Assembly (NCBI GenBank): GCA_031282285.1
Contig: JAITEA010000022.1
Span: forward strand, 1 to 7,366
DNA: 7,366 bases
Source of the DNA: Helicobacteraceae bacterium
GTDB taxonomy: Bacteria; Campylobacterota; Campylobacteria; Campylobacterales; SZUA-545
Reading direction: 5' to 3'
The position numbers were made by a program, and so were the translations under genes. The notes beneath the pieces were generated by a model. The model had not been told where the DNA came from, did not search any database, and worked only from the letters and a program-made list of their open reading frames with translations. Numbering within the stretch: position 1 is the stretch's first letter; every line of letters begins with the position of its first letter. Shown here piece by piece: positions 1 through 5,443 of the stretch.

Positions 1-1
1 G

Positions 2-352
2 CGAGCGTTTATCGAGTGCGCCGATCGTCTGGCTAGGGCGATTGTCAATAGGCGCAAGCCGCCGTTTGCGATCGACGAAAAGTCGCTCAAAAAGGGCGTT
101 TTGGCGTGGGACGCGGGCAGGTTGGTCGTGCTGGCGCGTATGGCGTATGAAAAGGGGCATATAGAGGAAAATACCGCGCAGACGATTATAAAAAACGCCT
201 ACGAGGCGACGGCTAAATGTTACGACGATTGGCGCGAATTCGCGAACGGCTATTTAATAGGCGCGGCTATGAACTGCGGCGCGGCGCGGCTGAACGAGTC
301 TTATTCGATCGCCAAAAGCGCTCTCAAACGCCTCCCCTCCCCCCTCCCCTAA
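2..352 (+). CDS. DUF1266 domain protein, C-terminal part (5' end outside the window)
   Basis: The frame is open from the first bases of the window to a TAA at 350-352, giving 116 codons, so the true start lies upstream; TTG at 101 is only an internal codon. The translation has the spaced pattern I associate with DUF1266: W-D-x-G-R, then 'LARMAYEKG' with an acidic 'IEE' turn, and a later 'W-R-E-F-A-N-G-Y-L-I-G' block near the end. The family has no established biochemical role that I know of, and no signal peptide or membrane segment is visible in this part. The last seven residues (RLPSPLP) are encoded by a C-rich low-complexity tract, and the stop codon begins with the last base of that tract. 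The native C-terminus may therefore have been replaced or extended by repeat DNA. The family call is fairly good; the exact C-terminus is doubtful. It shows no functional link to the hydrogenase genes. Confidence 0.7.
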   Translation, partial: RAFIECADRLARAIVNRRKPPFAIDEKSLKKGVLAWDAGRLVVLARMAYEKGHIEENTAQTIIKNAYEATAKCYDDWREFANGYLIGAAMNCGAARLNESYSIAKSALKRLPSPLP

Positions 353-399
353 ACTCTCCTCCTCCCTCCCTTTTTTTTCACCTCTCCCGCCCCTCTCTC
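330..399. repeat. Polypyrimidine tract with perfect mirror repeat
   Basis: Nearly every plus-strand base here is C or T. The core at 333-350 reads TCCCCTCCCCCCTCCCCT, a perfect 18-bp mirror repeat. A CTCCTCCTCCCTCCC stretch and a run of eight T follow. The minus strand is G-rich (runs of 4, 6 and 4 G separated by single A, with two more GGG runs beyond). Mirror-symmetric purine/pyrimidine tracts can form triplex (H-DNA), and such G-runs can form a quadruplex; both are inferences here. The tract overlaps the last codons of the DUF1266 gene. The T-run is not preceded by a GC hairpin, so I do not call it a terminator. Confidence 0.7.
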
Positions 400-411
400 G
401 ACAAAGTGGTT

Positions 412-481
412 CCCGTCATTCCTGCACAGGCGGGGCAGAGCGCTTGCGCTCGTGTCGGCGCTGAGGAAGGCGGGGATCCAT
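412..481 (+). repeat. Mosaic 'CGTCATT...GGATCCAT' intergenic repeat, copy 1
   Basis: It starts CCCGTCATTCCTGC (412-425) and ends GCGGGGATCCAT (470-481), the same ends as the compact copy at 587-616, but with about 40 extra bases between the arms. The left arm contains the small palindrome CCTG-CA-CAGG (421-430). The extra segment carries its own perfect hairpin GAGCGC-TT-GCGCTC (438-451). The type resembles the widespread GTCATTCCCGCG...GCGGGAATCC repeats found in many proteobacteria, such as neisserial dRS3. In one frame it encodes the familiar spurious peptide 'VIPAQAG'. Confidence 0.65.
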
Positions 482-516
482 CTTGTTCCCTATGCGAGCG
501 TCGCTATGCGCTACTT

Positions 517-545
517 CCCCCCTGATAAGGGGGGACAGAGGGGGG
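517..545 (+). repeat. C6/G6 hairpin element with an extra G6 run
   Basis: CCCCCC-TGATAA-GGGGGG (517-534) forms a perfect 6-bp all-GC stem, 7 bp if T516 and A535 are counted, with a 6-base loop. After ACAGA a second GGGGGG follows (540-545), so the C6 arm could pair with either G run. The structure looks like a small dispersed repeat. No T-run follows on either strand, so a classical terminator is unlikely. Confidence 0.6.
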
Positions 546-586
546 TTTGAAACCTTTCATAAGCCATTAAACTTGCGATCGCGCCT

Positions 587-616
587 CCCGTCATTTCCGC
601 GAATGCGGGAATCCAT
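587..616 (+). repeat. dRS3-like hairpin repeat, copy 2
   Basis: The 30-bp element begins CCCGTCATTTCCGC and ends GCGGGAATCCAT. Bases 593-612 form an 8-bp stem, ATTTCCGC with GCGGGAAT, with one T-G pair and a GAAT loop. It is the most compact of the three related copies in this window. Elements of this form are dispersed intergenic repeats in many genomes. In Neisseria they act as targets for phage or cassette integration, which is not shown here. Confidence 0.7.
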
Positions 617-696
617 ATTGAAAACTCGCGCAATACAATAAATTTTTGTTTATGCGCCCATTCTCTCCATTATGATCGCTCTTCTTTCCTTTCGTA

Positions 697-769
697 AAAG
701 CCTAAAGGCTTTAGCGACTTGTTTTCTGCGTAGTCTTTGTGGGTCTCCAAAACGACTTACTCATTTTGG
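697..769. other. Segment with two small hairpins, function unknown
   Basis: AAAGCCT-AA-AGGCTTT (697-712) is a perfect 7-bp inverted repeat. At 747-769, CCAAAA and TTTTGG enclose an 11-base loop. Just downstream, GCAAGAAAG and GCAAGATAAAG form an imperfect tandem repeat (771-791). Read on the minus strand, the stretch has a short frame that would give about 36 residues after a TGA, ending at a TAA near 652, but it has no plausible start or ribosome binding site. It could be a dispersed repeat, a structured RNA, or remains of a mobile element; I cannot choose between these. Confidence 0.35.
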
Positions 770-973
770 GGCAAGAAAGTTAGCAAGATAAAGAAACCGC
801 GCGCTTTGAGCCCTATTTCCTTTTATCTCGCTATTCCACTGTTTAATGCACATTCGCTAGTGGGGATACCACTTCGTCGCGCTAGACGCTGAACGCTATC
901 TAAAAGGGCGGCTTTAAGCGCGCGGAAGGAGAATGCGATCAAGGCGCTTCTTTGTATTTCGTTTGTTTTCAAG

Positions 974-1002
974 ATGGATATCTGCCTACGCGGGAAGGAT
1001 GG
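974..1002 (-). repeat. Degenerate inverted copy 3 of the CGTCATT...ATCCAT repeat
   Basis: The minus strand begins CCATCCTTCCCGCGTAGGC and ends ATCCAT. It matches the ends and the CCCGCG core of copies 1 and 2 with several substitutions, but lies in the opposite orientation. Copies 1 and 3 therefore face each other across about 590 bases of gene-free DNA. The hairpin itself is largely lost in this copy. Confidence 0.45.
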
Positions 1003-1088
1003 CGCGCGCGATTGAGGTTTAAGCGTACTATGATGGATGGGCGGCTGGCGCGCAAAAGCGGCGGATGGGGGAATATGGGCGGCGCGTT

Positions 1089-2189
1089 TTAGAGCAATTG
1101 GGCGTAGCGGTAGTACGCCGCGCAGGCGCCTTCGCTGGAAACCATACAGCTACCTAGCGGCGAGTTGGGCGTACAGGCTTTGCCGAAAACCTTGCAGTCG
1201 GTCGGTTTGGCGCGCCCTTTGAGGATTTGCGCGCAGAGGCAGAGCTTGTGATCGTCGATCGGCTCGTTGGAAAGGCAATGGGCGAAAACCCGTTCCGCGT
1301 CCAAAAACGCGTATTCCTCGCGCAGTTTCAGCGCGCTGAAGGCGATATCGCCCAGCCCGCGCCAGCGGAAGGTTTCGCGCGGCGTGAAGTAGCGATCCAT
1401 CAGCGCCTTAGCCCGTTCGTTGCCGCGCGGCGTAACGGCGCGGGAGTATTGGTTTTCCACTTCGCGCCGATCTTCGTTAAACTGCCGAATAATCATCAAA
1501 ACGCTCTCCAGCATATCGACGGGCTCGAAACCGCTTATCACGATCGGCGTCTGGTAGCGCGCCGCGATAGGCAGAAATATATCGCCGCCCGCGATCACGC
1601 TTACATGCGAAGGTCCCAAAAAGGCGTCGATCGCCGCGCCGTCGTCCATAATCGCGCAGACGGGCGGCGGTACCAATATATGATTGATATGAAAGAGCAG
1701 ATTTTTCACCCCGCCGACGACGACGCGATCGATCAGCGCCGCGGTCATAGGCGCGGTGGTTTCAAAGCCGATCGCGAAAAAAACGACGGTTTTATCGGGA
1801 TTTTCCGAGGCGATTTTGAGCGTATCCAGCGGCGAGTAGAGCGCGCGAACATCCGCGCCCTCGGCTCGCGCCTGTTGCAAACTGATCTTGCCGCCGGGCA
1901 CGCGGATCATATCGCCCAGCGTACAGAGGATCGTATTGGGCTGCGAAGCAAGCGCCACGGCGTGATCGATGCGCTCTTTGGGCATCACGCACACGGGGCA
2001 GCCCGGTCCGTGGATAAACCGTATTTGCGGCGGCAGCAACTGCGGCAAGCCGAACTTCATAATCGTATGGGTATGACCGCCGCAAATCTCCATAATATTC
2101 AGCGGGCGGCTCGCCTCGGCTTTAATCCGCGCGGCGAGCGCCGCGATCAGCTTGGGATCGCGGTAGTCGTTAAGATAGTCGATCGGCAA
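1089..2189 (-). CDS. hypD: Hydrogenase maturation factor HypD
   Basis: The 366-residue protein has normal HypD length. With HypC it forms the cytoplasmic scaffold on which the Fe(CN)2CO group of [NiFe] hydrogenases is built. Family blocks appear in order: M-E-I-C-G-G-H-T (Cys36), G-P-G-C-P-V-C (Cys64, Cys67), G-D-M-I-R-V-P-G (92-99), G-F-E-T-T-A-P (141-147), G-F-E-P-V-D (220-225) and E-N-Q-Y-S-R-A-V-T-P-R-G-N (245-257). The C-terminal cysteine-rich region carries Cys317, 319, 332, 339, 348 and 356, ending in the S-S-E-G-A-C-A-A-Y-Y signature; this region holds the [4Fe-4S] cluster. The start is TTG at 2187-2189, with GAGGGAGA about 8 bases upstream. It overlaps the end of hypC by 20 bases, so translation is probably coupled. 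hypE, hypF, hypA and hypB are not in the window. Confidence 0.96.
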   Translation of the reverse strand: MPIDYLNDYRDPKLIAALAARIKAEASRPLNIMEICGGHTHTIMKFGLPQLLPPQIRFIHGPGCPVCVMPKERIDHAVALASQPNTILCTLGDMIRVPGGKISLQQARAEGADVRALYSPLDTLKIASENPDKTVVFFAIGFETTAPMTAALIDRVVVGGVKNLLFHINHILVPPPVCAIMDDGAAIDAFLGPSHVSVIAGGDIFLPIAARYQTPIVISGFEPVDMLESVLMIIRQFNEDRREVENQYSRAVTPRGNERAKALMDRYFTPRETFRWRGLGDIAFSALKLREEYAFLDAERVFAHCLSNEPIDDHKLCLCAQILKGRAKPTDCKVFGKACTPNSPLGSCMVSSEGACAAYYRYAQLL

Positions 2190-2451
2190 GACCCAAATCT
2201 CCCTCGCGCTCGTCGATCTCGCCGCTTTCCATCTGCGCGGCGATCTCTTGGAATATGGCGAGGCTTGCTAGCGCCTCTTTTTCGTCGATCTTGCCCATAG
2301 CGAAGCCCACGTGGATCAGCACATAATCGCCGACGCCGACAGGCTCGCCCACAAGGTCTAAAGAGACTTTGCGCTTTACCCCCATCGTATCGACGAGCGC
2401 GTTATTGGCTTCGTCGATCTCGACAATTTTGGAGGGGATCGAGAGGCACAT
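2170..2451 (-). CDS. hypC: Hydrogenase maturation chaperone HypC
   Basis: The 93-residue protein starts M-C-L-S-I-P. The N-terminal Met-Cys is the HypC hallmark: after methionine removal, Cys2 binds the iron carrying CN and CO ligands and contacts the large-subunit precursor. A second family block, G-D-Y-V-L-I-H-V-G-F-A-M (about 51-62), follows in the OB-fold. I chose ATG at 2449-2451 over the longer reading frame from 2481 because it gives the required Met-Cys start and has ACAGGAAAG about 7 bases upstream. The charged tail of some 20 residues is a little longer than in short HypC forms; its coding end overlaps hypD. It is transcribed away from the structural genes, with a TATAAT box on its own strand about 32 bases before the start. 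Confidence 0.95.
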   Translation of the reverse strand: MCLSIPSKIVEIDEANNALVDTMGVKRKVSLDLVGEPVGVGDYVLIHVGFAMGKIDEKEALASLAIFQEIAAQMESGEIDEREGDLGLADRLS

Positions 2452-2482
2452 AGCAGCCTTTCCTGTGAATTTTCTTAACAAA

Positions 2483-2488
2483 ATTATA
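2483..2488 (-). promoter_or_regulatory. Candidate -10 box for hypCD
   Basis: The minus strand reads TATAAT, a perfect match to the sigma-70 -10 consensus. Transcription would begin near 2476 and leave a leader of about 25 bases that includes the ribosome binding site. The -35 region is weak (CTTAAA, 16 bases upstream), which is normal for Campylobacterota promoters. Confidence 0.55.
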
Positions 2489-2493
2489 TCGCA

Positions 2494-2499
2494 TATAAG
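2494..2499 (+). promoter_or_regulatory. Candidate -10 box for the hyd operon
   Basis: TATAAG matches five of six -10 consensus bases. It would give a start near 2506 and a leader of about 50 bases before hydA. No good -35 box is visible; TTTCTT at 2471-2476 is the best-spaced candidate. An alternative, weaker box is TATTAA at 2527-2532. The site lies only five bases from the hypC -10 box on the other strand, so RNA polymerase bound at one may hinder the other. Confidence 0.35.
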
Positions 2500-2557
2500 T
2501 TAAGTTTAAGCGTAGGCGAGATAGCATATTAAGGTTATTTTCACAGGAGGCGGTTAG

Positions 2558-3694
2558 ATGGAACATCAGGGTCTGTACGACAAGCTTGCGGCGCGGCTGG
2601 ACGCGCTGTCCAAGCTACCGGAGCTCGACGAGCGGAAGCCTATCGGCGCGGTTCTTGAAGAAAGCGGCATATCGCGCCGCGATTTTATGAAGTGGGCGGC
2701 GGGCGCGACGGCGCTGTTATCGCTGCCCGTAGCTTTTACGCCGCTTGTGGCTAGGGCGGCGGAGCTTGCCGGTCGCATTCCCGTCGTTTGGCTTCATATG
2801 GCGGAGTGTACCGGTTGCAGCGAAAGCCTGCTTAGGTCCGACGCGCCGACGATCGACAGTTTGATATTTGATTATATCTCGCTGGAGTACCACGAAACGG
2901 TGATGGCGGCAAGCGGCTGGCAAGCCGAGCACAATCTGGAAGAGGCGATCAAAAACTACAAGGGTCAATATATCCTGATGGTTGAGGGCGGCATTCCCGC
3001 CGGCTCGAGCGAGTTTTACCTGACGGTGGGACCGCAGGGCAAAAAGGGCGCGGAGCACGCGAGAGAGGCGGCGGCAAACGCGGCGGCGATCTTCGCCATC
3101 GGCACCTGTTCGAGCTTTGGCGGCGTTCAGGCGGCGTATCCCAACCCCACCAACGCGCAGCCTTTGAGCAAGATTACCAACAAAGCGGTGATCAATGTAC
3201 CCGGCTGCCCGCCGAGCGAAAAGAATATCGTCGGCAATGTGCTTCACTACATTTTATTCGGCGCGCTGCCTTCGCTGGACGCGTACAACCGCCCCAAATG
3301 GGCGTACGGGCTGCGTATTCACGATCTGTGCGAACGGCGCGGGCATTTCGACGCGGGCGAGTTTGTCCAGCAGTTTGGCGACGAGGGCGCGAAAAACGGC
3401 TACTGCCTGTACAAGGTCGGCTGTAAAGGTCCGTACACCTTCAACAACTGCTCGAGAGAGCGCTTCAATCAGCACACCTCGTGGCCTGTTCAAGCCGGAC
3501 ACGGCTGCATCGGCTGCTCGGAACCGAATTTCTGGGATACGATGAAGCCATTTGAGGAGCCGCTCGCAAGCAAGCTCTATCACTCCATCGACGCGGACGC
3601 CACCGCCGACAAGGTAGGCGTGGCTCTCTTGACCGTTACGGCGATCGGCGTCGCGGCGCACGCGGCGTTAAGCGCGTTCAAAAAATCCGAATAA
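2558..3694 (+). CDS. hydA: [NiFe] uptake hydrogenase small subunit HydA, Tat-exported
   Basis: The 378-residue precursor carries electrons from the NiFe site to HydC. A long N-terminal region leads to the Tat motif S-R-R-D-F-M-K (Arg40-Arg41), a hydrophobic stretch (about 47-65) and a likely A-R-A cleavage site near 65-67. Cluster ligands read directly: proximal Cys84, Cys87, Cys184, Cys217; distal His255, Cys258, Cys283, Cys289; medial [3Fe-4S] Cys298, Cys317, Cys320. Positions 86 and 189, which are cysteines in oxygen-tolerant group 1 enzymes with a [4Fe-3S] cluster, are glycines here, so a standard proximal cluster is expected. A C-terminal helix (about 352-372) followed by K-K anchors it in the membrane facing the periplasm. 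The start ATG has AGGAGG seven bases upstream. It is the first gene of the hyd operon. The 40-residue leader before the arginines is typical of Campylobacterota. Confidence 0.97.
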   Translation: MEHQGLYDKLAARLDALSKLPELDERKPIGAVLEESGISRRDFMKWAAGATALLSLPVAFTPLVARAAELAGRIPVVWLHMAECTGCSESLLRSDAPTIDSLIFDYISLEYHETVMAASGWQAEHNLEEAIKNYKGQYILMVEGGIPAGSSEFYLTVGPQGKKGAEHAREAAANAAAIFAIGTCSSFGGVQAAYPNPTNAQPLSKITNKAVINVPGCPPSEKNIVGNVLHYILFGALPSLDAYNRPKWAYGLRIHDLCERRGHFDAGEFVQQFGDEGAKNGYCLYKVGCKGPYTFNNCSRERFNQHTSWPVQAGHGCIGCSEPNFWDTMKPFEEPLASKLYHSIDADATADKVGVALLTVTAIGVAAHAALSAFKKSE

Positions 3695-3707
3695 TCAGGG
3701 AGACAGT

Positions 3708-5432
3708 ATGAGCAAACGAATAGTAGTTGATCCGATAACAAGAATCGAGGGGCATTTGCGCGTTGAGGTTATCGTGGATGATAACAATATCGTAACCGAA
3801 GCCTACTCGACGGCTACGCTCTGGCGCGGCATAGAGAAGATATTAAAAGGGCGCGATCCGCGCGACGCGGGCTTTTTCACGCAGCGAATCTGCGGCGTAT
3901 GCACCTTTTCGCACTACAAGGCGGGGATTATGGCGGTCGAGGACGCGCTGGGCATTAAGCCGCCGCTGAACGCCGTTTTGACGCGGACGCTGATGAACGC
4001 CGCGCTGTTTTTGCACGATCACCCCGTTCATTTTTATCAGCTTCACGCGCTGGATTTCGTGGATATCGTCTCCGCGCTCTCCGCCGATCCCAAACGCGCT
4101 TCCGACGAGGCGTTCAAATACGCCGAAACGCCGTACGCGTGCGGCGCCGATCAGCTTAAGCTGGTAAAAGATCGCGTCGCGGCGTTTGTCAAAAAGGGCG
4201 CGCTGGGACCCTTCAACAACGGCTACTGGGGGCATAAGACCTACCATCTCACGCCGGAGCAGAATCTTATCGCGCTCTCTCACTATCTGGAGTGTTTGCG
4301 TATCCAAAGAACCGTCGCGCAGATGATGGCGATCTTCGGCTCCAAACAGCCGCACCCGCAAAGCCTCTCCGTCGGCGGCGTAACCTGCGTGATGGACTTG
4401 CTCGATCCGGCGCGGCTTGGCGAATATCTGGTGAAGTTTCAGGAGACGGCGGACTTTATCAACCGCGCTTACTATCCCGATCTGGTGATGGCGGGCAAAG
4501 CCTACGCCGGAGAGCCGAGCGTCGTCGGCGATGTTGGTACGCCAAATCTATTTACATACAAAGAGTTCCAGACAGGCGCGAACGACTGGCTATTTGATAG
4601 CGGCGTTATCTTGGGCGGCGATATAAGCAAGGTTCACGAGGTGGACGAGGATAAGATCACCGAAGAGGCTACCAGATCGTGGTATAGCAACAACGCGGCT
4701 TTGCACCCCTACGAGGGCGAAACCGAGCCAAACTACACCGGCTTCAAAGATTCGCAAACCGTGGACGGCGGCGGCAATCTCGTATCGACGAAAACGATCG
4801 ACGAAAACGGCAAATCTTCGTGGATCAAAGCGCCGCGTCTCGACGGCAAAGCTATGCAAGTAGGACCGCTGGCAAATATCGTCGTCAATTACGCCAAAGG
4901 CAACGAGAAGGTCGGCAAAGTGGTCGAGCAGTTCCTCAAAGATACGGGCTTGCCCGTCGGCGCGGTTCTCTCGACGCTTGGGCGCACCGCCTGCCGTATG
5001 ATCGAGGCGAAGGTGATCGCCGACAACGCTCTGGGCGCGTTCAACAACCTCGTAGCCAATCTCAAGGTCGATCAATCCACCTATTCGCCCTATGTGATCG
5101 ACAAAAACAGAGAGTACAAAGGGCGTTATATCGGGCATGTGCCGCGAGGCACGCTCAGCCACTGGGTGAGGATCAAAAACGGCGTGATCGACAACTATCA
5201 AGCGATCGTTCCCTCCACTTGGAACGCTTCGCCCAAAGACGCGCAAGGTCAGCGCGCCTCGTACGAGGAGTGCCTGATCGGGCTTAAGATCGCCGATCTC
5301 TCCAAACCGCTGGAGATTATCCGCAAGATTCACTCCTACGATCCGTGCATAGCCTGCGCCGTGCACGTGATGGACGCAAGCGGCGCGGAGCTTGGCTCTC
5401 ATAAGGTCGCGCTAAACGGCGCGGTCTGTTAA
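3708..5432 (+). CDS. hydB: [NiFe] uptake hydrogenase large subunit HydB
   Basis: The 574-residue precursor holds the Ni-Fe(CN)2CO site that splits H2. The first nickel-binding motif is R-I-C-G-V-C-T-F-S-H (Cys62, Cys65), and the second is D-P-C-I-A-C-A-V-H (Cys547, Cys550, His553). Glu14 in R-I-E-G-H and Arg377 in K-A-P-R also fit conserved active-site residues. Maturation protease HydD should cut after His553, releasing 21 residues (V-M-D-A ... A-V-C) and leaving 553. HydB has no signal peptide of its own; the family exports the large subunit in complex with the Tat-bearing small subunit. It starts 13 bases after hydA with AGGGAGA upstream of ATG. A loop at about 345-370 (T-V-D-G-G-G-N-L onward) is an insertion relative to shorter homologues and seems usual for this lineage. 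Confidence 0.97.
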   Translation: MSKRIVVDPITRIEGHLRVEVIVDDNNIVTEAYSTATLWRGIEKILKGRDPRDAGFFTQRICGVCTFSHYKAGIMAVEDALGIKPPLNAVLTRTLMNAALFLHDHPVHFYQLHALDFVDIVSALSADPKRASDEAFKYAETPYACGADQLKLVKDRVAAFVKKGALGPFNNGYWGHKTYHLTPEQNLIALSHYLECLRIQRTVAQMMAIFGSKQPHPQSLSVGGVTCVMDLLDPARLGEYLVKFQETADFINRAYYPDLVMAGKAYAGEPSVVGDVGTPNLFTYKEFQTGANDWLFDSGVILGGDISKVHEVDEDKITEEATRSWYSNNAALHPYEGETEPNYTGFKDSQTVDGGGNLVSTKTIDENGKSSWIKAPRLDGKAMQVGPLANIVVNYAKGNEKVGKVVEQFLKDTGLPVGAVLSTLGRTACRMIEAKVIADNALGAFNNLVANLKVDQSTYSPYVIDKNREYKGRYIGHVPRGTLSHWVRIKNGVIDNYQAIVPSTWNASPKDAQGQRASYEECLIGLKIADLSKPLEIIRKIHSYDPCIACAVHVMDASGAELGSHKVALNGAVC

Positions 5433-5443
5433 GGAGGCTTGAT

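Larger units (their letters stand above)
353..1088. other. Gene-free region between the DUF1266 gene and hypD
   Basis: About 736 bases without a convincing gene on either strand. From left to right it holds the rest of the pyrimidine tract, a mosaic repeat (412-481), a C6/G6 hairpin (517-545), a dRS3-like hairpin repeat (587-616), an AT-richer stretch with two small hairpins (about 640-800), a mixed stretch with a short AGTGG/CCACT hairpin at 859-873, and an inverted copy of the first repeat type (974-1002). I saw no tRNA, SRP RNA, tmRNA or CRISPR pattern. No clear rho-independent terminator follows hypD on the minus strand. The region looks like accumulated small repeats rather than a decayed gene I can name. 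Confidence 0.6.
2461..2548. repeat. 9-bp inverted repeat TCCTGTGAA / TTCACAGGA in both leaders
   Basis: TCCTGTGAA at 2461-2469 and TTCACAGGA at 2540-2548 are perfect reverse complements 70 bases apart. In transcript terms, hypC and hydA mRNAs carry the same TTCACAGGA just before their start codons. The AGGA part is the Shine-Dalgarno sequence (AGGAGG at 2545-2550 for hydA, 7 bases before ATG). The shared TTCAC upstream of it is not required for ribosome binding. Confidence 0.6.
2452..2557. promoter_or_regulatory. Divergent hypCD / hydABCDE control region
   Basis: This 106-base AT-rich gap separates the two divergent operons and must hold promoters for both unless one reads in from elsewhere. 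It contains a perfect sigma-70-type -10 box for hypC, a good candidate for hydA, repeated TAAGTTAAGTTTAAG sequence at 2497-2511 between the two gene starts, and a 9-bp inverted repeat at its edges. I saw no clear FNR or other known regulator site. Confidence 0.7.

Noticed and set aside
371..378. Run of eight T as a terminator for the DUF1266 gene
   Set aside because: There is no GC-rich hairpin before it, only a pyrimidine tract that cannot fold on itself.
217..525. Plus-strand open frame of 102 codons crossing the repeats
   Set aside because: The first half is the DUF1266 gene in the wrong frame and the second half is repeat DNA giving the well-known spurious 'VIPAQAG' peptide.
412..1002. 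Possible CRISPR array
   Set aside because: The three repeat copies differ in length and orientation and are unevenly spaced; no regular spacers and no cas genes.
1037..1222. Small plus-strand open frame near the hypD end
   Set aside because: Most of it lies opposite the conserved C-terminus of hypD; the peptide is Arg/Ala/Trp-rich without a start signal.
1227..2300. Long plus-strand open frame of 357 codons opposite hypD
   Set aside because: It lies antisense to a clearly recognisable hypD/hypC. Its translation is rich in Arg and Asp with no family motif, and it is explained by the GC-rich codon pattern of the opposite strand.
2452..2481. Ten-codon upstream extension of hypC
   Set aside because: Starting at 2481 would bury the essential Met-Cys N-terminus of HypC and would place the start inside the likely promoter and leader.
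4590..5402. Minus-strand open frame of 270 codons opposite hydB
   Set aside because: It is a shadow of hydB, which has all active-site motifs; no ribosome binding site or recognisable domain.
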